From: Ignavibacteria bacterium
GTDB lineage: Bacteria; Bacteroidota; Ignavibacteria; Ignavibacteriales; Ignavibacteriaceae
Direction: 5' to 3'
NCBI GenBank assembly: GCA_017302895.1
Contig: JAFLBV010000001.1
Span: 124,001-188,000, forward strand
Length of the DNA: 64,000 nt
A program made the position numbers and the translations under genes. The notes below the pieces were generated by a model. The model was not told the origin of the DNA and did not search any database. It saw nothing but the letters and a program-made list of their open reading frames with translations. This document shows, piece after piece, positions 42,216 through 52,195 of the stretch (positions are counted from its first letter, which is position 1; each line of letters starts with the position of its first letter).

Positions 42216-45190
42216 AATTTAAAAAGCTTCTGTTATTGTTAGTTATACCGGTTTTTTTCGTTAAAGCCCAATCTTCAGAGGAATATTACAATGCTGTAAA
42301 ATATTTCCAGGACGGAAGGTATTATGAGTCTTACCTCCTTTTTGAGAAATTTTTGAAGATAAAAATCCCCGAGGATGAACTCTACGCCTCCGCAAAATTT
42401 TACTCATCGGAAGCCCTCTTCAATCTTGGTCAGTATGGCGGAGCGATGAGCGGCTATGAATATCTTGTAAATAAATTCGAATACACTTCCTTTAGAGCTG
42501 TTGCGTTATACAAGCTCTCTTTAATTTACATTTATAACGGACAAATCGACAAAGCCCGCGTTAGATTAATGACATTTGCCCGGAATTATCCTGGGAACAA
42601 CAACTATGGATCGGTTCTTTTTTATATCGGTGAAACCTACAGATATGAAAAAAACTACACCGATGCACTCTATTACTATGAGCAGGCAAAATCGAACCGG
42701 AACAGCAACAAATACAGGATTGAAACTCTGTTTTATATTGGGGAGTGTTATGAGTATACGGGTAAATTCTCAGATGCAGCAAATACTTACGAAGAAATTT
42801 TGAATAATTACCCCGACAATCCTTTCTCCTTAAGTGCACAGATAAAACTCGGAGTAAGTTATTTCAAAGCAGGTGAGTATGAAAAAGCCATTTTGGAATT
42901 GATGGGACCCGATTTTCAGAATCTGCCACCCGAAAAGAAGAAGGAATCAACCCTGATACTCGCATCATCCCTCTTTCACACTCAGGAATATGGCAGGGCG
43001 GAAGAAGAATTTCTAAAGCTTTACAAGCAGGAGAAGGATTCCGAGACAGGCAGGGAAGCTCTTTACGGACTTGCATGGTGCAAATTTCAGACGGCAAAAT
43101 TTGATTCGGCTCAGATTCTTTTCAGCATCGTCGCAAACGGAAAAGATTCAATTGCCGAGGCGGCTTCTTTTTGGAGAGCAGAAACTCAGAGATATAAAGG
43201 TGATTTCAAAAATTCCATTTCGCTCTTTGAGGGGTTCATTTCAAAGTATCCAAAGAGTAACTATTATGGAGTGGCGAAAACCGGACTGGGAATTGCGCTC
43301 ATCGAGTTGAAAGAGTATAAAAAGGCGTTTGATCTTTTTTCAGATCTTAAAAATTCGAAAGATGATGGAATTAAGGCAAAAGCGAACATCTTTTTGGGTG
43401 AACTCAATTCGAATAAAAAGAACTATGTGGAAGCCATTACCAACTTTGAAGTTGCAACACAGGTTGCACCGAAAAGCAGTGATTTGCATACCAGAGGCCA
43501 ACTTGGACTCGGAGTCTGCTATTTCCTGATGGGGAGTCTGGACAAGGCATACGATATCTTGAGAGATATTCAAGGGAAGAGAAGCAATTTTGAACCTGAT
43601 GTCTATAATTTTTATCTCGGAGAGATCTTCTTCCAAAGACTTAAATTTCGTGAAGCCCTCGAGAATTACTCCCGTGTTAACATCGAAAATGGCGCATTTG
43701 GAAAACTTTCTCTGTACGGTAAAGCTTACTCATACTTCAATATCAAGGATTACCAGAACGCCAAGTTCACATTTATCGATTTTATTGCTAGATTTCCCAA
43801 AGATGAACGCATCGTCGACTCGAAGGTTAGGCTCGCAGAGAGCTACTACGCCACTCGCGATTTTGAAAATTCCGCGAAGATTTACGATAATCTGCTGAAA
43901 GGGAACGACCAGACCGATAAAAATCTGCTTCGTTATCAATACGCCCTCACTCTTTATAACATGGGGAAAAAAGAGGATGCGATAAAGGAATTAAAGAAAG
44001 TAATTAAAGATGCACAGGGAACTCAGCTTGAAGAAAATTCCCGGTTTATGATCGGATGGATTTACTTCAAAGGACAGGATTACGACAAAGCCATCGCAAG
44101 TTACAACGATTTTCTCGAAAATTCCGACGACTCGACCATTGTACCGATTGTTTACTATAATCTTGGTGACAGCTATTATAACCTTGAACAGTTTGGTACA
44201 GCAGCCGGATACTATGAGAAGGTATTGAACAATTATCCCAACTCACCGCAGGTTTATGACGCTTTTAACGGTCTGTTCTTCAGTTATTTCGCGCAGGGAC
44301 TGCAGGATACTGCCTTCGCCCTTATCGACCAGTTTCTTTCGAGTAATCCCAGACTGAAGGATGCTGACAGACTTTATTTGAAACGGGCTGAATTGTTTTT
44401 CAATGCGGGTGACTTCAGTCGGGCGAAGGAAAACTATCTCAGTTTTATCGAATTTTATCCTTCATCCCCACATCTTGCAGAGGCATATTACTGGTTGGGT
44501 AAATCTCATCAGGCAAGCGGTGAAAGTGGTCAGGCGATGAATTCGTTCCGTTGGGTGATTGAGAAGTATGATACAACATCGTTCGCGCCTTTGGCATCTG
44601 TGGAATTGGCGCATGTTTTGATGGATGAGAACCAGCTTGATGATGCCGGAAGCATAATCGATGCAGCGATCACTAAATATCCGAAAGACCAAACAATCCC
44701 TGAGATTAAATATCTAAAAGGTTTGTGGTTTCTCCTGAAGGGAGATACTCTTTCGGGTTTTGATCAGTTCGATGATGTAATAAACAATTTTGTCGGAAAC
44801 CAGTTTGCAGACAAGTCGTACATCGAGAAGGGGAGAATTGAACTCCGTAGCAGACGATACGACAATGCAATAAAAGCCTTCATGAATGTTGCCATGAGGA
44901 GAGAGGATATAATTGGAGCAGAGGCTCAATATATGCTCGGTGTTGCATATTATGAAAAAGGCGAGTACAAGGATGCGATTACCGCTTTTGTGCGTGTGGA
45001 ATCGGTATTTTCCGAGTTTAATGACTGGCTTGCCAAGGCATATTTGAATCTCTCTGATTCGTATGTGAAGTTGAAAGACAACAAAAAAGCCATCTCGATA
45101 CTTGAAAAACTTATCGAAAAACATCCTGATGACGATTATGGTACACAGGCAAAGAAGAAACTAAGAGATTTAAGGAACAAGAAAAAATGA
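42212..45190 (+). CDS. Large secreted TPR protein
   Basis: A 992-residue protein with signal peptide (cut after VKAQ, near residue 20) and about twenty TPR/Sel1-like helical repeats over its whole length, many of the BamD/YbgF form (for example GEYEKAILELMG, NYPDNPFSLSAQIKLGVSYFKAG). It should lie in the periplasm, perhaps on the outer membrane. It overlaps both neighbours by four bases. In the Tol system a TPR protein (CpoB) links division and envelope, and the downstream ExbB/ExbD/TonB genes suggest a comparable role. Confidence 0.82.
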   Translation: MKFKKLLLLLVIPVFFVKAQSSEEYYNAVKYFQDGRYYESYLLFEKFLKIKIPEDELYASAKFYSSEALFNLGQYGGAMSGYEYLVNKFEYTSFRAVALYKLSLIYIYNGQIDKARVRLMTFARNYPGNNNYGSVLFYIGETYRYEKNYTDALYYYEQAKSNRNSNKYRIETLFYIGECYEYTGKFSDAANTYEEILNNYPDNPFSLSAQIKLGVSYFKAGEYEKAILELMGPDFQNLPPEKKKESTLILASSLFHTQEYGRAEEEFLKLYKQEKDSETGREALYGLAWCKFQTAKFDSAQILFSIVANGKDSIAEAASFWRAETQRYKGDFKNSISLFEGFISKYPKSNYYGVAKTGLGIALIELKEYKKAFDLFSDLKNSKDDGIKAKANIFLGELNSNKKNYVEAITNFEVATQVAPKSSDLHTRGQLGLGVCYFLMGSLDKAYDILRDIQGKRSNFEPDVYNFYLGEIFFQRLKFREALENYSRVNIENGAFGKLSLYGKAYSYFNIKDYQNAKFTFIDFIARFPKDERIVDSKVRLAESYYATRDFENSAKIYDNLLKGNDQTDKNLLRYQYALTLYNMGKKEDAIKELKKVIKDAQGTQLEENSRFMIGWIYFKGQDYDKAIASYNDFLENSDDSTIVPIVYYNLGDSYYNLEQFGTAAGYYEKVLNNYPNSPQVYDAFNGLFFSYFAQGLQDTAFALIDQFLSSNPRLKDADRLYLKRAELFFNAGDFSRAKENYLSFIEFYPSSPHLAEAYYWLGKSHQASGESGQAMNSFRWVIEKYDTTSFAPLASVELAHVLMDENQLDDAGSIIDAAITKYPKDQTIPEIKYLKGLWFLLKGDTLSGFDQFDDVINNFVGNQFADKSYIEKGRIELRSRRYDNAIKAFMNVAMRREDIIGAEAQYMLGVAYYEKGEYKDAITAFVRVESVFSEFNDWLAKAYLNLSDSYVKLKDNKKAISILEKLIEKHPDDDYGTQAKKKLRDLRNKKK

Positions 45191-46782
45191 AAAAATTCAG
45201 ATTTGCCATACTTCTTTTTCTCTTGCTCGCCACATTTTCGGTCGAAGCACAGACTCAGCCTGAAGTGGAGCTCCCCAGTTTTGTTATCACGGGGTTAAGA
45301 TCGTATGATTTTCCTGCGAGAGAGAAGATTAATCCCGATTTTTACTCAATTTTATCTGACGGTTTCAAAACACCAAAACTTGCAGATTCCGTTTTCAGAC
45401 TGACAAAGAACTTCGATCCCAAGGTGACGAGGGAGATTCTAAGAGACACTTCCGAATATACAACAGGGTATGCCTCGGGTTCATTCGGAAACATGTTTCA
45501 GCCTTCGGTTAAAGGTTTTATTTCGGCACCGATGAAGGATGTTGTCCTGTTTGCAGGAGGAGAATTTAACCGCAGACAGGCATTTGTGGAGAATGCCGAC
45601 GAGACAAACTTTAAAGTGAATGCCGGTTTCAAATATTACGCCTACAACGACAGTCTTTTGGATCCCGGAACCGAGTATTTCGCAAACTTCAGGATGAGTA
45701 AATCGCTTTACCAGTTCTATGGCAGTGATGATCCCTCGAGAAAAGGGGACAACAGTTTCTTCAATCCCGAACTTGGATTCAGAAATCTGTCTTCACAGTA
45801 CCTTCAATATGGTGGTAAAATCAAAGGTGATATCTTCGCTCCAAATTCCGGAGATTACTCCGAGAATATTATCTCTGCCGAAGGATTTTTTAACACAAGA
45901 TATGAATTCGTCGAAATATTCTCGAATCTTGCCATACGCCAACAAAATTTAACTGATTCGTCCGGTAACAAGTTTAACAATAACTTCATTAATCTAAGCG
46001 GACTTGGAGGAATAGTTATCGGCAGGACGATGAAACTGCTGGGAGGAATCGAATTAACCACAACTCCTGACAAAACCTACATATCTCCGGTTGTGAAATA
46101 CTCTGCCCGGTTTGCCAACGGATTGTTTCTTATCGCATCCTACAATCCGAGCACTACAATAATGTACAATCAGGACCGTGTGGCTGAAAATCAGTATTTT
46201 CACCTGTCCGACAGTGTTTCATATTCGGTACTCCGAAAGACACACGATATAAATGCAGTATTAAAATTTGAGTATGAGAAATTAATTGAATTTGAAGCCG
46301 GCGCATCCTGGTTTATGTCAGATACATATCCTTTTTACACGGAGACAGCGAACAAAGGCTTTTTTACTTTGGGAAGTGCTGATGTGAAAGGTATCACCGG
46401 ATTCGTTTCTGCAGCATTTCATCCCGGAATACTCGGAAGATTTGTCGGTGAAGTAAAATTCAATTCCGTTAAAGACGACTCCTCAAAATATGTACCTTTC
46501 ATTCCGCAACTCGAATTTTATGCCTCCTATGGTAACAATTATAACAAAATAATCAGCTATGATGTCCGGCTTGGATACATTTCAAAGGTTTATTCTGACA
46601 TTCAGAACAAAGTTGAAGTCGAGGGCGGATTGGACCTTTCGGTAAATGTTGAGTATAATTTGACCAATAATATAAAGTTATTCGGGCGGGGAACAGATTT
46701 GCTGAACACAAAGCTGATGAAGTGGGGGAGATATCAGTCACCCGGTTTGAGTGTCTCTGGAGGAGTGGTTTTTTCATGGTAA
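45187..46782 (+). CDS. Predicted outer-membrane beta-barrel protein
   Basis: A 531-residue protein with signal peptide (cut after VEAQ) and long alternating strands rich in Tyr, Phe and Gly, ending with the aromatic pattern GVVFSW, typical of the BAM recognition signal at barrel ends. It has a short motif PSFVITGLRSYDF at the mature start, similar to a TonB-box/plug-like segment, but no plug domain. It overlaps the TPR gene by four bases, suggesting that the two form a complex. Confidence 0.75.
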   Translation: MKKFRFAILLFLLLATFSVEAQTQPEVELPSFVITGLRSYDFPAREKINPDFYSILSDGFKTPKLADSVFRLTKNFDPKVTREILRDTSEYTTGYASGSFGNMFQPSVKGFISAPMKDVVLFAGGEFNRRQAFVENADETNFKVNAGFKYYAYNDSLLDPGTEYFANFRMSKSLYQFYGSDDPSRKGDNSFFNPELGFRNLSSQYLQYGGKIKGDIFAPNSGDYSENIISAEGFFNTRYEFVEIFSNLAIRQQNLTDSSGNKFNNNFINLSGLGGIVIGRTMKLLGGIELTTTPDKTYISPVVKYSARFANGLFLIASYNPSTTIMYNQDRVAENQYFHLSDSVSYSVLRKTHDINAVLKFEYEKLIEFEAGASWFMSDTYPFYTETANKGFFTLGSADVKGITGFVSAAFHPGILGRFVGEVKFNSVKDDSSKYVPFIPQLEFYASYGNNYNKIISYDVRLGYISKVYSDIQNKVEVEGGLDLSVNVEYNLTNNIKLFGRGTDLLNTKLMKWGRYQSPGLSVSGGVVFSW

Positions 46783-46880
46783 CTGGTAAAAAATAAAAGA
46801 GTTATAAGAAATAGTGAATGAACTACTTGAATTGTTTGGTATAAATTTGTTATTTTGCACATCATTTATCAGGTATTAAG

Positions 46881-49800
46881 ATGAGCCAGTCAGGCATCCT
46901 CCAAAAGATTCTCGAAAACTTTTTCGGGAGCAGCATGCAGATGATCGATTTTCTTTCTCAATTTGAGTTTTTGGTGAAAAAACATTTTGAGTTGGATAAA
47001 GTTTACGATCTGAACGGGTTTTGTTTAGTCAAAAGGAAACTCTCTGCCGGTGGAGATGAAGAAATTTTGCAATTTCTCGACAACAAGCTCGATCTAATCG
47101 AGGAAGTCACCCTTCGAAACCGCGCATCTGAACAACTGGTGCTGAATGAATTCCTCTCGTTCAACGAAGAAGAGGAGCGGGATCTCCAGGTAGCCGTATC
47201 ACCCCTGATGCGGGATTTTTTTGAGAGAACCCTCGCCCTAAATGACCCCGATTCTCCTGTCAGAAAGAGCAGCTCTCTTCCTAAAATTTTGTTGGAAGAA
47301 GAGCGAAATGGTAACCAGTACAGCGAACGACCCGATGTACCATTGTTTGAGGAGTCTGAGGACGGTTACCAAAAGGTTCATCCTGTTTCCAGAGCATTTG
47401 CGGCAGATGATGAAATTTCATTTAAACCCCCGTTTTCAGAAGAACCGGATTTGTTCTCAGAGATAGGGTTGCATCCGGAAAAAGAAGAAATTGTTGAGAA
47501 AAAGGAAGTTGTACCACTTCAGGAAGAGCCTGAACCTGTTTTTACCCACTCCTCGATTGTTACAGCAGAACCTGACGATGAAGATGAGGAGGAGTTTACA
47601 GTATTTGAAGGCGGAATGAAGGTGGCACCTGTTGAGGCAGAACCTGAAAAACTGAGTGAACCTAACGGTGATGATGCTTTGGATATTTTTATCGAAAGTC
47701 TTGTTGAACAGGACGAAAGCGGGGCACTCCCTGTTGAAGAAATTGAAGTCCCTTCCGAACCCGAAGCAACCGAATTTGAAGAGATTGTTGCAACGGATTC
47801 ATCTGACTCCGAAGAAGTTGCCAAAAATGATGAGTTGGAAGAGAGTGAATCGGTTCCTGATTCACCTGAAATTACTGAGGCGTTCACTGAACCTGACTTG
47901 AATCCCGAAGAACTGCCGATCGAAATGAAAAGTGAGGATTTGATCATCGAGGCTTTACCGGAGTTTACCGAAGTAGAACCGGAGGTTGAGGAATCCGGTG
48001 AAAAACCGGAGGATACGCCCGAAGAACCAGAGGAAGTTACAGTGACCGGCGAAGAAGATTCTCCCATAAAGAATGAATTTATGTCAGAAGAAAATCCTGA
48101 AGATATTACACCGTTCCCGGTTCGCAAGCAGAGGATCAGCATTTTCGACGACATTGAGGATGAGCCGGAGGCTGAAGAAACTGTCCTACAGGATGAACAT
48201 CCTGAATCTAAGCTCCAAACTGAAGAACCGACAGATTTACCACAGAAAGAAGAACTCATTCCGGAGGTGAATGAACTCCCTGAAGTCATTGAAGAGCCTG
48301 AAGAAAATGAAGAGCAACCTTCTGAACCCGTTAAGGAGGAATCGGTTGCCGAAGAAATTCCGGAAGAACAGGTCGAATCCGATGTGGTAGAGCCTGTTGT
48401 CGAAGAAATTCCGGAAGAACAGATTGAACCCGTTAAGGAGGAACCGATTGCCGAAGAGATTCCGGAAGAGAAGATCGAATCCGATGTGGTAGAACCGGTT
48501 GCCGAAGAAATTTCGGAAGAGAAGATCGAATCCGATGTGGTAGAACTGGTTGCCGAAGAAATTCCGGAAGAGACAGTTGAGCCAGTATTTCAAGAGACAC
48601 CTGAAGAGACAACCGAACCCATAACGGAAGAACCGGTCGAAGTTTCAAAACCGGATTCTCAGAATGATGAAGAAGAACCTGAAAAACTGCTTTTTGATGA
48701 GTCATTTTTTGATGATGTGATCGAAACTCCGGGTACGGAAGGCAGTGTTAGCGAGGAAGAGGTACCCGCTTTTCAGGAAGAAATACCTGCTACCGAAGAA
48801 CCTGTATTTTTCGAAGATTCCGTTTTCGAGACCGAAGAAAAAATCGAAGGCGAAGCCGAGCAGATACTGCATTTTGATCAGTCTGTTGTAGATCAGGAGT
48901 ATCCTCCACAGGAACCTGTTGCAACAATCACTCATCAGGAAGAACTCAGTGGTGAAGTCTTTCATCATTTGGAACCCCCGGTTGCGAGGGTTGAAAGCAT
49001 TGACGATTCATCTAAAAATTTGGAGTATGATTCAGGTGCGAGGATTGAAAGCTATGATAAATCATCTGAAAATTTTGAATATGATAAAGTTGAGATCCCG
49101 AACAATCAAACAGAGGAGACGGTAGAGATGAAAAGTGAGAAAAACACAGTTGAGAGTGAACCTGAAGAGAATAAGGGGACATTTTCAGTTCTGATAAAAA
49201 TGTTGATTGTTTTAATAGTAATTATCGCAACTTATTTCATACTGTCCGCATCGGGGTTTTTGAAGGGTAAAAGTGCAGCCATTACCGAAGACTATTTGGC
49301 AAAGGGTGCGGTTGTTATAGGCGACAGCTCCTCGTTTGCTGACAAAAGAGAATACCCGTTCAACAGGGACACACAAAATGATTTGAATGTAACAGGAGTC
49401 AGTGTTAAATCCGGTCAATACTATGAAGTTGCTGAGAACGGGACATTAAATCCAATACAATACGATACTGCAAAAGTAAAAAATTACAAAGTTACCGTCC
49501 CACCTGACAGCCTTCTGAACAAAAATGAACCAAAAGCGAAAAAAGGCGAGAAGTCGAAGGACAAAAAAGAAAAGGAGCCGGGTAAAAAGACAGATCCCGG
49601 GAACATTGCGCTTCAGGATGCTGTAAAAAACAAGGTTAAAGAGAAAAAACTTGCTGATTATGTTTTTAAAGCAGGGAAGAAATATTATGTACAGGTGTCT
49701 GCCCACAGATCGTTTGATACCGCTGAAAATCTGGCAAAAGATCTCAGTCATAAAGGGTACAAGGCTTTTATTATGAAAATAAAGAAAGACGGTGTCGAGG

Positions 49801-49901
49801 GGGAAAACGGGATCTGGTATCGGGTCCGGGTGGGTCCTTTTGATAAAGAGGATAAAGCAATGGAAATTAATACTGCGTTGAATACAAAAAAGAAAAAGTA
49901 G
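46881..49901 (+). CDS. SPOR-domain protein with long acidic repeat region
   Basis: A 1006-residue protein in four parts: an N-terminal helical domain (about 1-120), a long Glu/Pro/Val-rich region (about 125-760, in part tandem repeats), one membrane helix (about 772-795; MLIVLIVIIATYFILSA), and after a Lys-rich linker a C-terminal SPOR domain (about 928-1006; KYYVQVSAHRSFDTAENLAKDL). SPOR domains bind peptidoglycan stripped of stem peptides, mostly at the septum. The acidic part is cytoplasmic by the expected topology. It is followed 17 bases later by the ExbB-like gene. Confidence 0.85.
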   Translation: MSQSGILQKILENFFGSSMQMIDFLSQFEFLVKKHFELDKVYDLNGFCLVKRKLSAGGDEEILQFLDNKLDLIEEVTLRNRASEQLVLNEFLSFNEEEERDLQVAVSPLMRDFFERTLALNDPDSPVRKSSSLPKILLEEERNGNQYSERPDVPLFEESEDGYQKVHPVSRAFAADDEISFKPPFSEEPDLFSEIGLHPEKEEIVEKKEVVPLQEEPEPVFTHSSIVTAEPDDEDEEEFTVFEGGMKVAPVEAEPEKLSEPNGDDALDIFIESLVEQDESGALPVEEIEVPSEPEATEFEEIVATDSSDSEEVAKNDELEESESVPDSPEITEAFTEPDLNPEELPIEMKSEDLIIEALPEFTEVEPEVEESGEKPEDTPEEPEEVTVTGEEDSPIKNEFMSEENPEDITPFPVRKQRISIFDDIEDEPEAEETVLQDEHPESKLQTEEPTDLPQKEELIPEVNELPEVIEEPEENEEQPSEPVKEESVAEEIPEEQVESDVVEPVVEEIPEEQIEPVKEEPIAEEIPEEKIESDVVEPVAEEISEEKIESDVVELVAEEIPEETVEPVFQETPEETTEPITEEPVEVSKPDSQNDEEEPEKLLFDESFFDDVIETPGTEGSVSEEEVPAFQEEIPATEEPVFFEDSVFETEEKIEGEAEQILHFDQSVVDQEYPPQEPVATITHQEELSGEVFHHLEPPVARVESIDDSSKNLEYDSGARIESYDKSSENFEYDKVEIPNNQTEETVEMKSEKNTVESEPEENKGTFSVLIKMLIVLIVIIATYFILSASGFLKGKSAAITEDYLAKGAVVIGDSSSFADKREYPFNRDTQNDLNVTGVSVKSGQYYEVAENGTLNPIQYDTAKVKNYKVTVPPDSLLNKNEPKAKKGEKSKDKKEKEPGKKTDPGNIALQDAVKNKVKEKKLADYVFKAGKKYYVQVSAHRSFDTAENLAKDLSHKGYKAFIMKIKKDGVEGENGIWYRVRVGPFDKEDKAMEINTALNTKKKK
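48345..48590 (+). repeat. Degenerate 60-63-base tandem repeat within the SPOR gene
   Basis: Units encode EEIPEE(Q/K)(V/I)E followed by SDVVEPVA or PVKEEPIA. About four units can be followed, with the phrase GAATCCGATGTGGTAGA nearly identical at three places. This keeps the protein part acidic and of low complexity. Confidence 0.8.
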
Positions 49902-49917
49902 AAACGGAAAGACATAA

Positions 49918-50574
49918 ATGAATCTTATAGAAATGTTTTTAAAAGGCGGGGTCGTTATGTGGCCCATACTTCTCCTTTCAATAATCGGACTTGCTGTGAT
50001 AATCGAGAAGTTGATCGCTTTACGCAAGGCAAAAGTAAATGTTCCGAAGTTTATTTTGACGGTTGAGACACTTCTGAGAAAAAATGATGTGGCGGGGACC
50101 ATCCAGGTACTCAAGGGTGAAAGATCACCAATCGCTGCCATTATAAAAAAAGGCTTGAAGAAACACAAATACGGGTATCAGAGAGTCAGAGAAGCGATCG
50201 AAGATTCGGGAAATCAGGAAATAGCCAAACTGGAAAGAGGATTGTGGGTTTTAGCCACTGTTGCAGGTTCTGCACCACTTCTCGGATTTCTTGGAACGGT
50301 AACAGGTCTTGTTTCAGCGTTCATGACTGTAGAGCAGTTGAAGGGTACTGCCAGCCCTTCGGATCTTGCGGGCGGTATCTATGAAGCACTGATCACTACT
50401 GTTTTCGGACTCGCAGTCGGTATTCCGGCTCTTATCATTTATAACTATCTTTTGAGTTCGATAAATAAGGTTGTGCTTGACATGGAAGCCATCTCGACAG
50501 ATGTGATAGATACATTGGAAGATGTAAGTCACGGCAACATTCCTCAAAAATCTCAGATAGATATCGATTTTTAG
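49918..50574 (+). CDS. exbB: TolQ/ExbB-type proton channel
   Basis: A 218-residue MotA/TolQ/ExbB protein with three membrane helices: near 12-32, 108-135 (ATVAGSAPLLGFLGTVTGLVSAF) and 155-180 (LITTVFGLAVGIPALIIYNYL). The GLLGTV-like and TTVFGL motifs belong to the proton path. With the next two genes it makes an energy-coupling unit. Neighbouring the SPOR protein, it may act in a Tol-like way. Confidence 0.92.
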   Translation: MNLIEMFLKGGVVMWPILLLSIIGLAVIIEKLIALRKAKVNVPKFILTVETLLRKNDVAGTIQVLKGERSPIAAIIKKGLKKHKYGYQRVREAIEDSGNQEIAKLERGLWVLATVAGSAPLLGFLGTVTGLVSAFMTVEQLKGTASPSDLAGGIYEALITTVFGLAVGIPALIIYNYLLSSINKVVLDMEAISTDVIDTLEDVSHGNIPQKSQIDIDF

Positions 50575-50581
50575 GTGAGAG

Positions 50582-50998
50582 ATGCGATTTAAACGAAGAA
50601 ACAAGCCACTCGCAGAGTTCAGTTTTTCATCTTTGACTGATGTTGTGATGCTATTGCTCATTTTTTTCATGATTACATCACAATTTGTAGTGCAATCAGG
50701 AGTTAAGGTAAAGCTCCCCGGGTCAAAAAACACAGAGCAGGTAATTCCATCGGATTATGTGGTTACAATTACCAAGGAAGGTACCTACTATGTAGGAGAG
50801 ACGGTGGTTGCCGAGCCTGAACTTGAGATTAAACTGAAAGCGCTCCGTGAATCGAACGAAGAGGCAAATCTCATAATAGCATCTGACAAGGATGTTGCGA
50901 TCGAAAAAGTTGTAAAAGTAATTGATGCAGCAAAAGGATCAGGCTTCGATAAATTTACTCTTCAGACTGAAAAAACCACTGAACAAGAGAAAAAGTGA
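50582..50998 (+). CDS. exbD: TolR/ExbD-type protein
   Basis: A 138-residue ExbD/TolR protein: a short basic N-terminus, one helix with the proton-carrying Asp in SLTDVVMLLLIFFMIT, and a periplasmic domain (VTITKEGTYYVGETVV, LIIASDKDVAIEKVVKVIDAAKGSGF). It starts 8 bases after the ExbB-like gene. Confidence 0.93.
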   Translation: MRFKRRNKPLAEFSFSSLTDVVMLLLIFFMITSQFVVQSGVKVKLPGSKNTEQVIPSDYVVTITKEGTYYVGETVVAEPELEIKLKALRESNEEANLIIASDKDVAIEKVVKVIDAAKGSGFDKFTLQTEKTTEQEKK

Positions 50999-51669
50999 TT
51001 GTGAACAAGAATCGAAGTATTTCAATTGGTATTTCACTGGTTTTGCATCTGATTGGATTCGGTCTGATGTTTTTTCTCTATTTTGGCGGAAGTATGCCAA
51101 AACAGTCAAAAAGTGTGATAGTGATGGAAATCGAAACACCTCCTGAGTTAGGGGGTGAAGCAGGGAAGATGGGAGATCAGGGAGTTGAGGCAGAGACCAA
51201 TGAGGAAAAAGTTGAAAAGGAAGTAAAAGACAACAAAAAAGAGGATAAAGTAAAGACTCCTGAAGCCAAAAATACCGACAAGGATGGTGTAAAAACCAAA
51301 AAGAAGGATGATTCCGGTAAAAAAGGAAATGAAGATAAAAAGGGTACCACCACCAATCCCGGAACAGGCGGAGGAACCACATACGGTACAGGCTACTCCA
51401 TCGGCTGGGGAGGAAAAGGGAAGAGGGCAATATTAAGCTGGAATGTTCCCAAATATCCTGCAGGGGTGAACATAGAGGGAAATGTTGTTCTCTCTTTTAC
51501 AATTCTTCCCAACGGTACTGTGGGAAGTGTGGTTCCTGTAAAAAAACTTGATCCAAAACTCGACAACCTCTGTATTACTGCTCTCAAAACCTGGCGATTT
51601 GAAAAACTGCCCGGGGGTGAGAGTTTTGTTCAGCAGGTAACGATAACATTCCCCTTCAGGCTGAGATAG
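50995..51669 (+). CDS. TonB-family energy transducer
   Basis: The start is GTG at 50995, overlapping the ExbD-like stop (GTGA); a second GTG at 51001 is possible. The 224-residue protein has one N-terminal helix, a Lys/Glu/Asp-rich span (about 55-125), and a C-terminal TonB domain (about 135-224; NIEGNVVLSFTILPNGTVGSV, ALKTWRFEKL). Two TonB-like roles are open: it may serve the receptors (one at 57562) or a TolA-like envelope function with the SPOR and TPR proteins. Confidence 0.9.
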   Translation: MIVNKNRSISIGISLVLHLIGFGLMFFLYFGGSMPKQSKSVIVMEIETPPELGGEAGKMGDQGVEAETNEEKVEKEVKDNKKEDKVKTPEAKNTDKDGVKTKKKDDSGKKGNEDKKGTTTNPGTGGGTTYGTGYSIGWGGKGKRAILSWNVPKYPAGVNIEGNVVLSFTILPNGTVGSVVPVKKLDPKLDNLCITALKTWRFEKLPGGESFVQQVTITFPFRLR

Positions 51670-51671
51670 CT

Positions 51672-51690
51672 ACAAATCAAAATGATTTGT
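51672..51690. terminator. Perfect inverted repeat at convergent gene ends
   Basis: ACAAATCA and TGATTTGT pair around AAA. It lies between the TonB-like gene and the minus-strand gene and partly within the end of the latter. The T tract is weak, so it may be a poor bidirectional terminator. Confidence 0.4.
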
Positions 51691-52195
51691 TTGATCTGTC
51701 CAATATTGCCTTACCCAAAAGCCCGCCCAACAATCCAAACAACGGATAGAATATCAAATTATTGATAAACGACATCACCGCATAAAATCCTGAGAATCCT
51801 GTATTTACAAGATCGTCTCGTGTTGCCTCAAGAATATCCATCGCCTCTTTTACAGAAGGGTCTGAACCCTGCAGAAACGGCATTTCATTCAGCATTTGTA
51901 GAATTTGAGGATATGAGTCCACGAATTCGTTATGTCTTGTTATGAATGAGATCAGAACATCAAAGGTGGTCCCAAAAAATGCAGTGAAAACCCCGGTCAG
52001 AAGCCCGAACACTAAAGCGTACGACATTTGCAAGGGGAATTTGTCGTTATTGATTCGTCTGTCTGCGTAGAGTGCAAAAATCACTGCAGCAGGAACCAGG
52101 ATGCAACAGGCGGTCGATTTCAGAATTGGCACGGTGCTCAGGACACCTGCGGCAAAACCCGAGACAAGAGTGGGGAAATATTTACTGTTAACCAT
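51677..52195 (-). CDS. Small membrane protein, unrecognised
   Basis: A 172-residue protein with helices near 10-45 (two), 60-85 and 140-165, and an outside loop with EATRDDLVNTGFSG. Architecture resembles DUF4199-type proteins of Bacteroidota, but the match is only general. It overlaps the DUF2085 gene by 8 bases. Confidence 0.6.
   Translation of the reverse strand: MVNSKYFPTLVSGFAAGVLSTVPILKSTACCILVPAAVIFALYADRRINNDKFPLQMSYALVFGLLTGVFTAFFGTTFDVLISFITRHNEFVDSYPQILQMLNEMPFLQGSDPSVKEAMDILEATRDDLVNTGFSGFYAVMSFINNLIFYPLFGLLGGLLGKAILDRSNKSF

Noticed and set aside
47519..48289. A 256-residue Ser-rich frame antisense to the SPOR gene
   Set aside because: It mirrors the Glu/Pro-rich coding repeats (GAA/TTC), giving Ser/Gly runs without any protein features.
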